A stretch of DNA of 5,543 bases from Dethiosulfatibacter sp. (GTDB taxonomy: Bacteria > Bacillota_A > Clostridia > Tissierellales > Dethiosulfatibacteraceae): NCBI GenBank assembly GCA_019084435.1, contig JAHRFV010000281.1:1-5543 (forward strand), in the 5' to 3' direction. The notes under the pieces were generated by a model, which had not been told where the DNA came from, did no database searches, and saw only the letters and a program-made list of their open reading frames with translations. The translations under genes were made by a program, and so were the position numbers. Positions 1-5,508 of the stretch are shown here, one piece after another; position 1 is the stretch's first letter, and every line of letters starts with the position of its first letter.

Positions 1-130
1 CCAGATACGATTCCTCTTGGGTCTCCAATACTGTCAACCACAAGAATATAGTCCACATACTCCTGGGTAATCTCAATTGGGCAAGCAGGATAAGCAACCA
101 AATTGTCTGTGACCGCAATGACTTTATCGG
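1..130 (-). repeat. Fold-back inverted copy of citF, left window end
   Basis: These 130 bases are an exact reverse complement of 226-355, checked base by base; position i pairs with 356-i and the match stops at 130/226. Read on the minus strand they encode a second copy of an internal stretch of CitF. The 95 bases between the arms (131-225) are in the normal citF orientation and continue the protein correctly, so the left arm is the foreign piece. It replaces the true upstream part of citF. It starts exactly at base 1 of the window, as expected for a chimeric read at a contig end. It should not be annotated as a gene or a biological repeat without read-level support. Confidence 0.95.
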
Positions 131-131
131 A

Positions 132-1166
132 GCTCCAACCTGTGATCCCATGGGAAATATCAACGGAACAGAAGGTCAATCAGCATGTGGGTCACTGGGT
201 TATGCCAATTCAGATGCCCTATATGCCGATAAAGTCATTGCGGTCACAGACAATTTGGTTGCTTATCCTGCTTGCCCAATTGAGATTACCCAGGAGTATG
301 TGGACTATATTCTTGTGGTTGACAGTATTGGAGACCCAAGAGGAATCGTATCTGGAACAACACAGATTACCAAGGATCCTGTGGGTCTAAAAATCGCAAA
401 GGACACCATCAAAGTAATAGAGGCATCAGGTCTTTTGAAGGAAGGCATGTCATTTCAGACAGGCGCTGGAGGAACTTCTCTGGCAGTAGCATCTTATCTT
501 AAGGACATGATGAAAGAGAAAAGGATTACAGGTAGCTTTATGTCAGGCGGCATCACCGGATATCTGGTGGATATGCTAGACGAGGGTTTGTTCAAGTGCA
601 TCATGGATGTTAAATGCTTTGATTTAAGCGCCATAGATTCACTGAAGAGAAACAAGAATCACCAGATCATGTCGGCTAGTATGTACGGCAATCCACACAA
701 CAAAGGGGCTCTGGTCAATGCCCTGGACATCGTCATACTGGGAGCAACAGAAATCGATCTCAACTTCAATGTCAACGTGACAACGGACTCAAACGGCTTT
801 ATCATGGGAGGATCCGGAGGACATAGCGACACAGCAGCAGGCTCTAAGCTGTCTATTGTGGTGTCTCAGTTGTTCAAGGGAAGACTTCCAGCCGTAGTGG
901 ATAAAGTGACTACTGTCAGCACGCCTGGTGAGACTGTGGATGTCCTGGTAACAGAGAGGGGAATTGCCGTCAATCCATTGAGACAGGACCTAATTGATAA
1001 ACTAAGGAAACATAATGTTCCGGTTATGACTATCCAAGAGCTTCAGAAAGCAGCTGAGAAAATGATTGGCAAACCGGAGAAAATTGAGAGATTAGACAAA
1101 ATTGTCTCTGTTGTTGAATACAGGGACGGTACTATTATAGATGTGGTGTATCAGGTAAAGGGTTAA
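132..1166 (+). CDS. citF: Citrate lyase alpha subunit (citrate:ACP transferase), 5'-truncated
   Basis: CitF is the alpha subunit of the cytoplasmic citrate lyase complex. It moves the acyl carrier protein from acetyl-ACP to citrate (citrate CoA-transferase type activity, EC 2.8.3.10), giving citryl-ACP for cleavage by CitE. The frame is open from base 132, reading APTCDPMGN, which lines up with the APTADAFGN region of E. coli CitF. About 344 residues are present of roughly 510 usual, so around 165 N-terminal residues are missing. Conserved blocks include ACGSLGYA, the glycine-rich QTGAGGTSLAV (about 456-488), SGGITGYLVDM, FNVNVTTDS and GGSGGHSDTA (about 807-836). The C-terminus DGTIIDVVYQVKG matches the family end (DVVHQVKE in E. 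coli). The ATG at 150 is an internal Met, not the start. The gene is cut by the fold-back at 130/131, not by a natural frameshift. citC follows 4 bp after the stop. Confidence 0.95.
   Translation, partial: APTCDPMGNINGTEGQSACGSLGYANSDALYADKVIAVTDNLVAYPACPIEITQEYVDYILVVDSIGDPRGIVSGTTQITKDPVGLKIAKDTIKVIEASGLLKEGMSFQTGAGGTSLAVASYLKDMMKEKRITGSFMSGGITGYLVDMLDEGLFKCIMDVKCFDLSAIDSLKRNKNHQIMSASMYGNPHNKGALVNALDIVILGATEIDLNFNVNVTTDSNGFIMGGSGGHSDTAAGSKLSIVVSQLFKGRLPAVVDKVTTVSTPGETVDVLVTERGIAVNPLRQDLIDKLRKHNVPVMTIQELQKAAEKMIGKPEKIERLDKIVSVVEYRDGTIIDVVYQVKG
226..355 (+). repeat. Right arm of the 130-bp inverted repeat, inside citF
   Basis: This is the original-orientation arm of the perfect 130-bp inverted repeat whose partner is 1-130. 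It is ordinary citF coding sequence, and its reading frame is continuous with both the 131-225 spacer and the rest of the gene. It therefore represents the real genomic copy. Confidence 0.95.
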
Positions 1167-1170
1167 TTAG

Positions 1171-2208
1171 ATGTATGAAATAGTCGTTCACAAAATAGAT
1201 GTTAATAGTCATATGAGAGAAAAGGTTGAACTGTTTCTGGCATCCTTTGGTCTTGCATTGGATGATGATGTCCAGCATACAATCATAGCCCGAATAGATA
1301 ATCGGATCATCGGCACCTGCTCATATGCGGGAAAGGTTATCAAATGCTTTGCTGTAGCAAAGGAATATCAGAGCATAGGCGTATCTGAGAGACTTCTGAC
1401 TGAAATAACAAACGTTATGTTTGATCAAGGAATTCAGGACTCTTTTATTTTTACAAGACCGGAAAACAAGGTCCTATTTGAGGGCTTTGGGTATAAAGAG
1501 ATACATACAACAGATAATATTACACTTCTGGAATCAGGATCTAGAGACATCAGGCGTTACATAGATAGAATGTTTAGAAATTCAGTTTTAGACGATGGCG
1601 AAAGGGCTGCATTGGTAGTCAATTGCAATCCATTTACCCTTGGTCATCGTTACCTGATACAAAAGGCATCCGAAGAGAATCGACAAGTGATTGTGTTTGT
1701 GGTGGAAGAGGATTTGTCTCTCTTTCCATTCAATGTTAGAATAAAACTGATCAGAGAAGGACTCAAGGATCTGGAAAATGTGACGATATTGCCGGGCGGA
1801 GAGTATATTATCTCATCGGGAACCTTTCCCACCTATTTTTTGAGGGAGGACGAGGAGAAGGATAAGGCCTATCAATCTCTGGATGCAGGCATTTTCGGCA
1901 AATACATCGCTCCTGTTTTTAATATAAAGAAACGATACTTGGGAACAGAGCCCTATTCCAAAACTACTGATGAGTATAACCAGGCAATGATTGATATACT
2001 GCCAAAATACGGCGTTGAAATTGTGCTGGTTGACAGGCTTGAAGTTGAATCAAAAGTAGTTAGCGCATCCACTGTCAGAAAGCTGATTAAAGAGGACAGT
2101 TGGTCTGAAATCAAGGCTATGGTACCGAATTCCACATACAACTATCTAATATCAGATGAAGCTAAACAAGTCATAGAAAATATAAAGAAAAGCAATTCGA
2201 GACACTAA
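1171..2208 (+). CDS. citC: [Citrate (pro-3S)-lyase] ligase CitC
   Basis: CitC uses ATP and acetate to acetylate the thiol of the phosphoribosyl-dephospho-CoA group on the citrate lyase acyl carrier protein CitD, switching the lyase on (EC 6.2.1.22). The protein has 345 residues, close to the family size of about 340-350. Residues 1-120 are a GNAT-like acetyltransferase fold with the acetyl-CoA loop motif YQSIGVSERLL (66-76) and the typical late FEGFGYKE (103-110). Residues about 145-330 are the nucleotidyltransferase-like ligase domain: VVNCNPFTLGHRYLI (149-163) carries the TxGH version of the HxGH nucleotide-binding signature, and VSASTVRKLI (297-306) is the matching ISxxxxR-type motif. The start is supported by AAAGGG at 1157-1162, 8 nt upstream. 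It sits 4 bp after citF and 10 bp before the sensor kinase, so it is almost surely co-transcribed with both. In many genomes citC opens the cit cluster; here it lies after citF. Confidence 0.95.
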   Translation: MYEIVVHKIDVNSHMREKVELFLASFGLALDDDVQHTIIARIDNRIIGTCSYAGKVIKCFAVAKEYQSIGVSERLLTEITNVMFDQGIQDSFIFTRPENKVLFEGFGYKEIHTTDNITLLESGSRDIRRYIDRMFRNSVLDDGERAALVVNCNPFTLGHRYLIQKASEENRQVIVFVVEEDLSLFPFNVRIKLIREGLKDLENVTILPGGEYIISSGTFPTYFLREDEEKDKAYQSLDAGIFGKYIAPVFNIKKRYLGTEPYSKTTDEYNQAMIDILPKYGVEIVLVDRLEVESKVVSASTVRKLIKEDSWSEIKAMVPNSTYNYLISDEAKQVIENIKKSNSRH

Positions 2209-2218
2209 AGAGGTAACT

Positions 2219-3835
2219 ATGCAAAAAATCCATATCAAACTTCAAACAAAAATCACGATTTTGGTCATCATCATCGTATTCCTGTCCATTGCAACAGCTA
2301 CACTGTTTACTAGCAGATGGTACCTTAACAATATCAGATTGGAAGTGGAGAAGAACGTCATGAACACCGGTCAGCTTCTCTCCAGATCACCCATTGTCAT
2401 TGAAAGGCTTCAAAATCCATCTGGAGTCAATGAACTTCAACCATTTGTTATGTCAGTGCTTGGTTCCACCAAGGATATTGATATCATCGTTGTGGCTGAT
2501 ATGGATGGCATCAGGCATGCCCATCCCGTCGAGGAAAGACTTGGTTTTCGGGTTGTTGGTGGAGATGATAATGATGTGCTTGAGCTTGGAAAAAGCTATA
2601 CCTCTTATGCTACCGGTACACTTGGTTCCCAAGTTAGATCCTTTACACCTGTCTATGACAGTGATGGCAAACAACTAGGCTATGTTTTGGTAGGGGTGTT
2701 AACCACTACCCTTGATCTTGCACAAAGCCAAATCATGCGAACGGTCTGGCTGGCAGCACTGTTTGGATTGGTACTCGGCAGCACAGGCGCATTCTTTCTT
2801 GCCAGGAGCATAAAAAAGGTTCTTCTAGGACAGGAACCTGAAGACATAGCCAAGTTGTATCTGGAAAAAGAGGGTATACTTGAGACCATACACGAGGGAA
2901 TCATTGCAATAGATGAAAACAAGAGAATAACCCTTATCAACAACTCTGCTGTAGAGATGCTAGGCATCAAGAACACTGACAGCCTGGGAAAACTGATAGA
3001 TGATGTTGTCCCCAATTCAAGGCTGAGGCATGTTTTGGAGTCAGGTATACCTGAATATGACAAGGAGCAGATTGTAAACGGAGCCGTCATTATTACCAAC
3101 CGCGTACCGATATATGATGGGGAGAAGCTGGTAGGCGCACTGGCTACATTCAAGGATAAGACCGATGTCATCAATCTTGCAGAGGAGCTGACAGGCGTCA
3201 GACAGCTGGTTGATGGTCTTAGAGCTAACACACATGAGTTTATGAACAAGCTGCATGTCATTTTAGGTCTGATAGAACTAAATGAGTTGCAGGAAGCCAA
3301 AAAATATATCGTAAATGTAGATAGCATCCAGAGCCAGATCATTAACATGATTATCGGCAGGATAAAGGAACCCAAGGTAGCAGGATTGCTGATCGGAAAG
3401 CTTAGCAGAGCCAAGGAATTAGGTATTGATATGGTTGTGCAGGACGATACTTATCTTGGAAAAATGAAGGATGAGATTATGAGCAATCGTATGCTGACCA
3501 TTATTGGCAATCTGTTAGAAAACGCCATGGATGCCCTAAACAGCAAAAGCAGTGATAATAAAAGCATCCATATCAGAATCAAGGAAGAGGAGAATGATAT
3601 CAGAATCAATGTCAGGGACAACGGTGTGGGCATTGATGACAGCGATCTCGATAACATATTCAATAGAGGCTACTCCACCAAGGAAGGAAATAGGGGACTC
3701 GGGCTCACGCTGATTAAAGATAACTTGGATACGATTGGCGGCATGATCAATGTACAATCTGTAAAAGGCATGTTTACTGAGTTTGATGCAATCATGCCAA
3801 AGGAGGTATTAGATGATAAACCTACTCATAGTTGA
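2219..3835 (+). CDS. citA: DcuS/CitA-family sensor histidine kinase
   Basis: This is a membrane sensor kinase of the di/tricarboxylate-sensing CitA/DcuS family, 538 residues. TM1 is about 11-30 and TM2 about 175-195. Between them is an extracytoplasmic PAS-like ligand domain with R99xxH102, and with R140 and F142 in GSQVRSFTPVYD. After TM2 comes the family linker GQEPEDIAKLYLEKE, then a cytoplasmic PAS domain (about 215-315). The SpoOB-like dimerisation helix has HEFMNKLHVILGL with phospho-accepting His339. The ATPase domain has the N-box NLLENAMDAL (N435), DNGVGI (467-472), FNRGYSTK and GLGLTLI (493-499). The RBS is AAAGAGG at 2207-2213, 5 nt from the ATG, overlapping the citC stop. Its 3' end overlaps the regulator gene by 23 nt. 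Linkage to citF/citC points to control of citrate fermentation. The ligand site looks more DcuS-like than CitA-like, so the symbol is provisional. Confidence 0.92.
   Translation: MQKIHIKLQTKITILVIIIVFLSIATATLFTSRWYLNNIRLEVEKNVMNTGQLLSRSPIVIERLQNPSGVNELQPFVMSVLGSTKDIDIIVVADMDGIRHAHPVEERLGFRVVGGDDNDVLELGKSYTSYATGTLGSQVRSFTPVYDSDGKQLGYVLVGVLTTTLDLAQSQIMRTVWLAALFGLVLGSTGAFFLARSIKKVLLGQEPEDIAKLYLEKEGILETIHEGIIAIDENKRITLINNSAVEMLGIKNTDSLGKLIDDVVPNSRLRHVLESGIPEYDKEQIVNGAVIITNRVPIYDGEKLVGALATFKDKTDVINLAEELTGVRQLVDGLRANTHEFMNKLHVILGLIELNELQEAKKYIVNVDSIQSQIINMIIGRIKEPKVAGLLIGKLSRAKELGIDMVVQDDTYLGKMKDEIMSNRMLTIIGNLLENAMDALNSKSSDNKSIHIRIKEEENDIRINVRDNGVGIDDSDLDNIFNRGYSTKEGNRGLGLTLIKDNLDTIGGMINVQSVKGMFTEFDAIMPKEVLDDKPTHS
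3799..3806 (+). promoter_or_regulatory. Ribosome binding site for the overlapping regulator gene
   Basis: AAAGGAGG lies inside the last codons of the sensor kinase gene, 6 nt before the ATG at 3813. It is a near-perfect Shine-Dalgarno and fixes the start of the response regulator inside the upstream gene, giving a 23-nt overlap that suggests translational coupling. Confidence 0.85.
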
Positions 3836-4487
3836 AGATGATCCCATGGTGGCAGAGCTTAACAGAAGATATGTTTCCACAATAGATGGCTATCAGGTGA
3901 TTGGAATCGCCAGAAATGGCGAAGAGGCCATGTCAATTCTCGAATCCTATAAAATTGACTTGCTGTTGCTTGATATGTATATGCCTAAAACCAATGGGCT
4001 TGAACTCCTGAAAGAAATCAGAAGCAAACTGATGATGGTTGATGTGATAATGGTAACTGCTGCCAAAGAGACGGACAGTATCGATGAGTTATTCAAGCTG
4101 GGTGTGGTGGACTATCTTATAAAGCCATTTGAGTATGAAAGGTTGAAAAATGCACTTGAAAACTATAAGAGCAGATTTCTGCTTCTAAACTCAAAAAAAG
4201 AGATAACACAAGAGGATATTGACAGGATTACTATAAGCCAGATTCAAGAATTATCTACTACCCTTCAAAAAGGTCTTCACAAGAACACCCTTGAAAGAAT
4301 AAGAGCCTATATGCAATCCAGCCAGAATCAACAGGTAACATCAAATGAGCTGGCAGATTCCTTGCAGGTTTCAGCCGTGACCATCAGGCGCTATCTGGAA
4401 TATCTCGTTTCAATCGGTGAGGTCAGACTAGAAATCGAATACGGATCTATTGGAAGGCCAAGCTATTTGTATAGATACAACGAATGA
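3813..4487 (+). CDS. citB: CitB/DcuR-family response regulator
   Basis: This is the DNA-binding partner of the sensor kinase encoded just upstream, 224 residues. The receiver domain (1-120) has the acidic pair D9/D10, phospho-acceptor D54 in LLLLDMYMP, T82 in VIMVTAAKE and K104 in YLIKPFEYERL. After a helical linker (about 125-155), residues about 158-222 form the C-terminal helix-turn-helix domain of the CitB/DcuR/DctR type: ELADSLQVSAVTIRRYLEYL (179-198), followed by the family-specific GRPSYLYRY tail. Such regulators usually activate the transport and metabolic genes for the sensed carboxylate, so the likely target is the promoter of the citrate lyase operon, which lies outside this window. 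No obvious terminator follows the stop before the tRNA gene. The symbol is provisional because the sensed ligand could be a C4-dicarboxylate. Confidence 0.92.
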   Translation: MINLLIVEDDPMVAELNRRYVSTIDGYQVIGIARNGEEAMSILESYKIDLLLLDMYMPKTNGLELLKEIRSKLMMVDVIMVTAAKETDSIDELFKLGVVDYLIKPFEYERLKNALENYKSRFLLLNSKKEITQEDIDRITISQIQELSTTLQKGLHKNTLERIRAYMQSSQNQQVTSNELADSLQVSAVTIRRYLEYLVSIGEVRLEIEYGSIGRPSYLYRYNE

Positions 4488-4492
4488 TATAC

Positions 4493-4524
4493 TTGTTTTA
4501 ATAATTTTGAAAGACTGTTATAAT
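4493..4524 (+). promoter_or_regulatory. Putative sigma-70-type promoter of tRNA-Ser
   Basis: A perfect TATAAT lies at 4519-4524, 12 nt before the mature tRNA 5' end, which would put the start point near 4531. The best -35-like element is TTGTTT at 4493-4498, but its 20-bp spacing is long. The -10 box is convincing by position and sequence; the -35 is weak. It would let the tRNA be made independently of the operon upstream. Confidence 0.5.
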
Positions 4525-4536
4525 AAACAAATACAC

Positions 4537-4628
4537 GGAGAAGTACCCAAGCGGCTGAAGGGTCCGCACTCGAAATGCGACAGGTCGGCAAAACCGGCGC
4601 GAGGGTTCAAATCCCTCCTTCTCCGCCA
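4537..4628 (+). tRNA. tRNA-Ser (anticodon CGA)
   Basis: A full class II tRNA cloverleaf can be drawn. The acceptor stem is GGAGAAG (4537-4543) with CTTCTCC (4618-4624), then discriminator G4625 and an encoded CCA (4626-4628). The D stem is CCC (4546-4548) with GGG (4560-4562). The anticodon loop CTCGAAA (4569-4575) carries anticodon CGA at 4571-4573, which reads the serine codon UCG. The long variable arm typical of tRNA-Ser pairs GTCGG (4584-4588) with CCGGC (4594-4598). The T arm is GAGGG (4601-4605), loop TTCAAAT, CCCTC (4613-4617). The outermost anticodon-stem pair (C4564 with A4580) is a mismatch; the other four pairs are sound. The discriminator G, CGA anticodon and long variable arm all agree on serine. 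Confidence 0.97.
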
Positions 4629-4674
4629 TAGTCTTTTGTCCGATGACTAACAGTGCTTGGATAACGGTTTCTAA

Positions 4675-4707
4675 GGTTCAGATGGCGTTTGAAACGCCAC
4701 CTGAGCC
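4675..4707 (+). other. Strong 33-nt stem-loop downstream of the tRNA
   Basis: GGTTCAG (4675-4681) pairs with CTGAGCC (4701-4707) with one G-U wobble. After an A-C mismatch, TGGCGTT (4683-4689) pairs perfectly with AACGCCA (4693-4699) around a TGA loop. That gives 14 pairs in a compact hairpin. There is no T-run on either strand, so it is not a standard intrinsic terminator. It may stop or process the 3' trailer of the tRNA transcript, or protect RNA ends. The role is unknown. Confidence 0.7.
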
Positions 4708-4709
4708 CA

Positions 4710-4724
4710 AAGAACCCTGTTGAT
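4710..4724 (+). repeat. 15-bp direct repeat, copy 1
   Basis: AAGAACCCTGTTGAT occurs here directly after the 33-nt hairpin and again, exactly, at 4780-4794, just before the LytTR regulator gene. The copies are 70 bp apart, start to start. Both lie just downstream of a hairpin. Confidence 0.85.
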
Positions 4725-4729
4725 AATTT

Positions 4730-4759
4730 AAAGTCGATTGCAGTCGCAGTTGGCTTTTT
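4730..4759 (+). terminator. Putative rho-independent terminator
   Basis: GTCGATTGC (4733-4741) pairs with GCAGTTGGC is not exact in the upper part, but the 9 positions 4733-4741 can pair with 4746-4754 (CGCAGTTGG plus C) with three G-U wobbles around loop AGTC (4742-4745). The stem is followed at once by TTTTT (4755-4759), and AAA at 4730-4732 can extend the pairing. This is the first hairpin plus T-run after the tRNA, so it probably ends the tRNA transcript and any read-through from the citrate operon. The wobble pairs make it moderate in strength. Confidence 0.55.
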
Positions 4760-4779
4760 ATGTGTAAGAACAATAAACC

Positions 4780-4794
4780 AAGAACCCTGTTGAT
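4780..4794 (+). repeat. 15-bp direct repeat, copy 2
   Basis: This is an exact second copy of AAGAACCCTGTTGAT (first at 4710-4724). It ends 18 bp before the ATG of the LytTR response regulator and just upstream of its ribosome binding site (GAAGGTGG, 4801-4808), so it would lie in or near the 5' leader of that mRNA. Confidence 0.85.
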
Positions 4795-4812
4795 CGAAAT
4801 GAAGGTGGATTT

Positions 4813-5460
4813 ATGATTAGAATTGCAGTTTGCGATGACCAAAAACAAGAACTTGACCGCACATATAGTTTTCTTGCAACGTACATACAGGAGCACCCAC
4901 AATATGAAATATCAATCCTTTCTTTCTCTGCGCCACTAGAGATGTTATTCTATGTTGAGGAGCATGGGGGATTTGACATATATTTATTGGATGTCTACAT
5001 GGCTGGCATGCTTGGAACAGATGCTGCGCGTGAGTTGCGCCAACTTGGCGACAAGGGAGAAATTATTTTTCTGACCACCTCTAGAGCTCACGCTATTGAA
5101 GCTTTTGAAGTGGATGCGGCTCAATATCTGACAAAACCCTATACAGAGGGCACTTTTTTTGCGGCTTTGGACAAGGTCCTAAATCGATTGAATGTAGAAC
5201 GGCGTCATATGATTACACTCAAGACATCAGAAGGTACCGTGCGTTTATTTACGAGGAATGTGATTTTTACTGAATCGGGCAGGAATAACTACCAGATCCT
5301 TTATACGATTCAAGGTGAAAAAATGGAGGTACGTATGACCGCGTCTGACCTTTTCGAACTGTTATCACCGGCCAAATCTTTTGTAAGATGCGGTGCTTCA
5401 ATAAACTTGAATTTAAAATTCCTCTTTGAGTTTCTGATATGCACGGTAAGGATAAGTTAG
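4813..5460 (+). CDS. LytTR-family response regulator (AgrA/VirR type), C-terminus scrambled
   Basis: This is a cytoplasmic response regulator with a LytTR DNA-binding domain, as found in AgrA/VirR/LytR-type peptide or membrane-signal systems. As read it has 215 residues. The receiver domain (1-120) has D8/D9, phospho-acceptor D60 in IYLLDVYM, TT at 88-89 and K108 in YLTKPY. The LytTR domain starts about residue 130 with ITLKTSEGTVRL and reaches SFVRCGASINLNLKF (189-203). After F203 (base 5421) the frame reads 12 unrelated residues and stops. The correct continuation lies on the minus strand of 5422-5508: IRQITKDAIIFDSGEYL and then a typical YPYRAYQKLKE ending. Joining these gives about 234 residues, normal for the family. 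The start is supported by GAAGGTGG at 4801-4808. No partner histidine kinase is in the window, and its targets cannot be inferred. Whether the gene is intact in the genome depends on whether the 3' inversion is an artefact. Confidence 0.9.
   Translation: MIRIAVCDDQKQELDRTYSFLATYIQEHPQYEISILSFSAPLEMLFYVEEHGGFDIYLLDVYMAGMLGTDAARELRQLGDKGEIIFLTTSRAHAIEAFEVDAAQYLTKPYTEGTFFAALDKVLNRLNVERRHMITLKTSEGTVRLFTRNVIFTESGRNNYQILYTIQGEKMEVRMTASDLFELLSPAKSFVRCGASINLNLKFLFEFLICTVRIS
5387..5421 (+). repeat. Left arm of 35-bp inverted repeat, inside LytTR gene
   Basis: These 35 bases match the reverse complement of 5509-5543 exactly (positions sum to 10930). This arm is in normal coding orientation and encodes the RCGASINLNLKF part of the LytTR domain. 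Confidence 0.95.
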
Positions 5461-5508
5461 ATACTCACCAGAGTCGAAGATAATAGCATCCTTAGTGATT
5501 TGGCGAAT
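5422..5508 (-). other. Inverted segment encoding the true LytTR C-terminus
   Basis: This 87-bp stretch (29 codons) is in the wrong orientation for the gene. Read on the minus strand from 5508 to 5422 it continues the LytTR frame with no stop: IRQITKDAIIFDSGEYL, then the family-typical YPYR and a KLKE end. It follows F203 in phase. The final two codons and stop that would follow on a flip (Glu, Phe, TAA) come from the inverted arm and may not be the real gene end. Confidence 0.9.

Noticed and set aside
103..390. 95-residue open frame at the left end, plus strand
   Set aside because: It crosses the fold-back junction at 130/131 and runs out of frame with citF; it is a shadow frame created partly by the chimera.
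2680..3414. 244-residue open frame on the minus strand
   Set aside because: It lies wholly antisense to the sensor kinase, whose TM2, PAS and HEFMNKLH regions are clear on the plus strand. Its product is Ser/Leu/Ile-rich with no recognisable domain and no good ribosome binding site noted.
4537..4628. tRNA as an integration site for a mobile element
   Set aside because: No second copy of the tRNA 3' end (attachment repeat) and no integrase were seen in the window.
4450..4650. 66-residue open frame over the tRNA
   Set aside because: It spans the end of the regulator gene and the entire tRNA-Ser; the tRNA explains the sequence.
4751..4778. Promoter for the LytTR gene (TTGGCT at 4751-4756 with ATAAAC near 4773)
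   Set aside because: The -10 match is poor and the -35 overlaps the terminator stem. A promoter is expected here, but none can be supported from sequence.
4678..4902. 74-residue open frame on the minus strand
   Set aside because: It overlaps the hairpins, the direct repeats and the start of the LytTR regulator, and has no domain signal.
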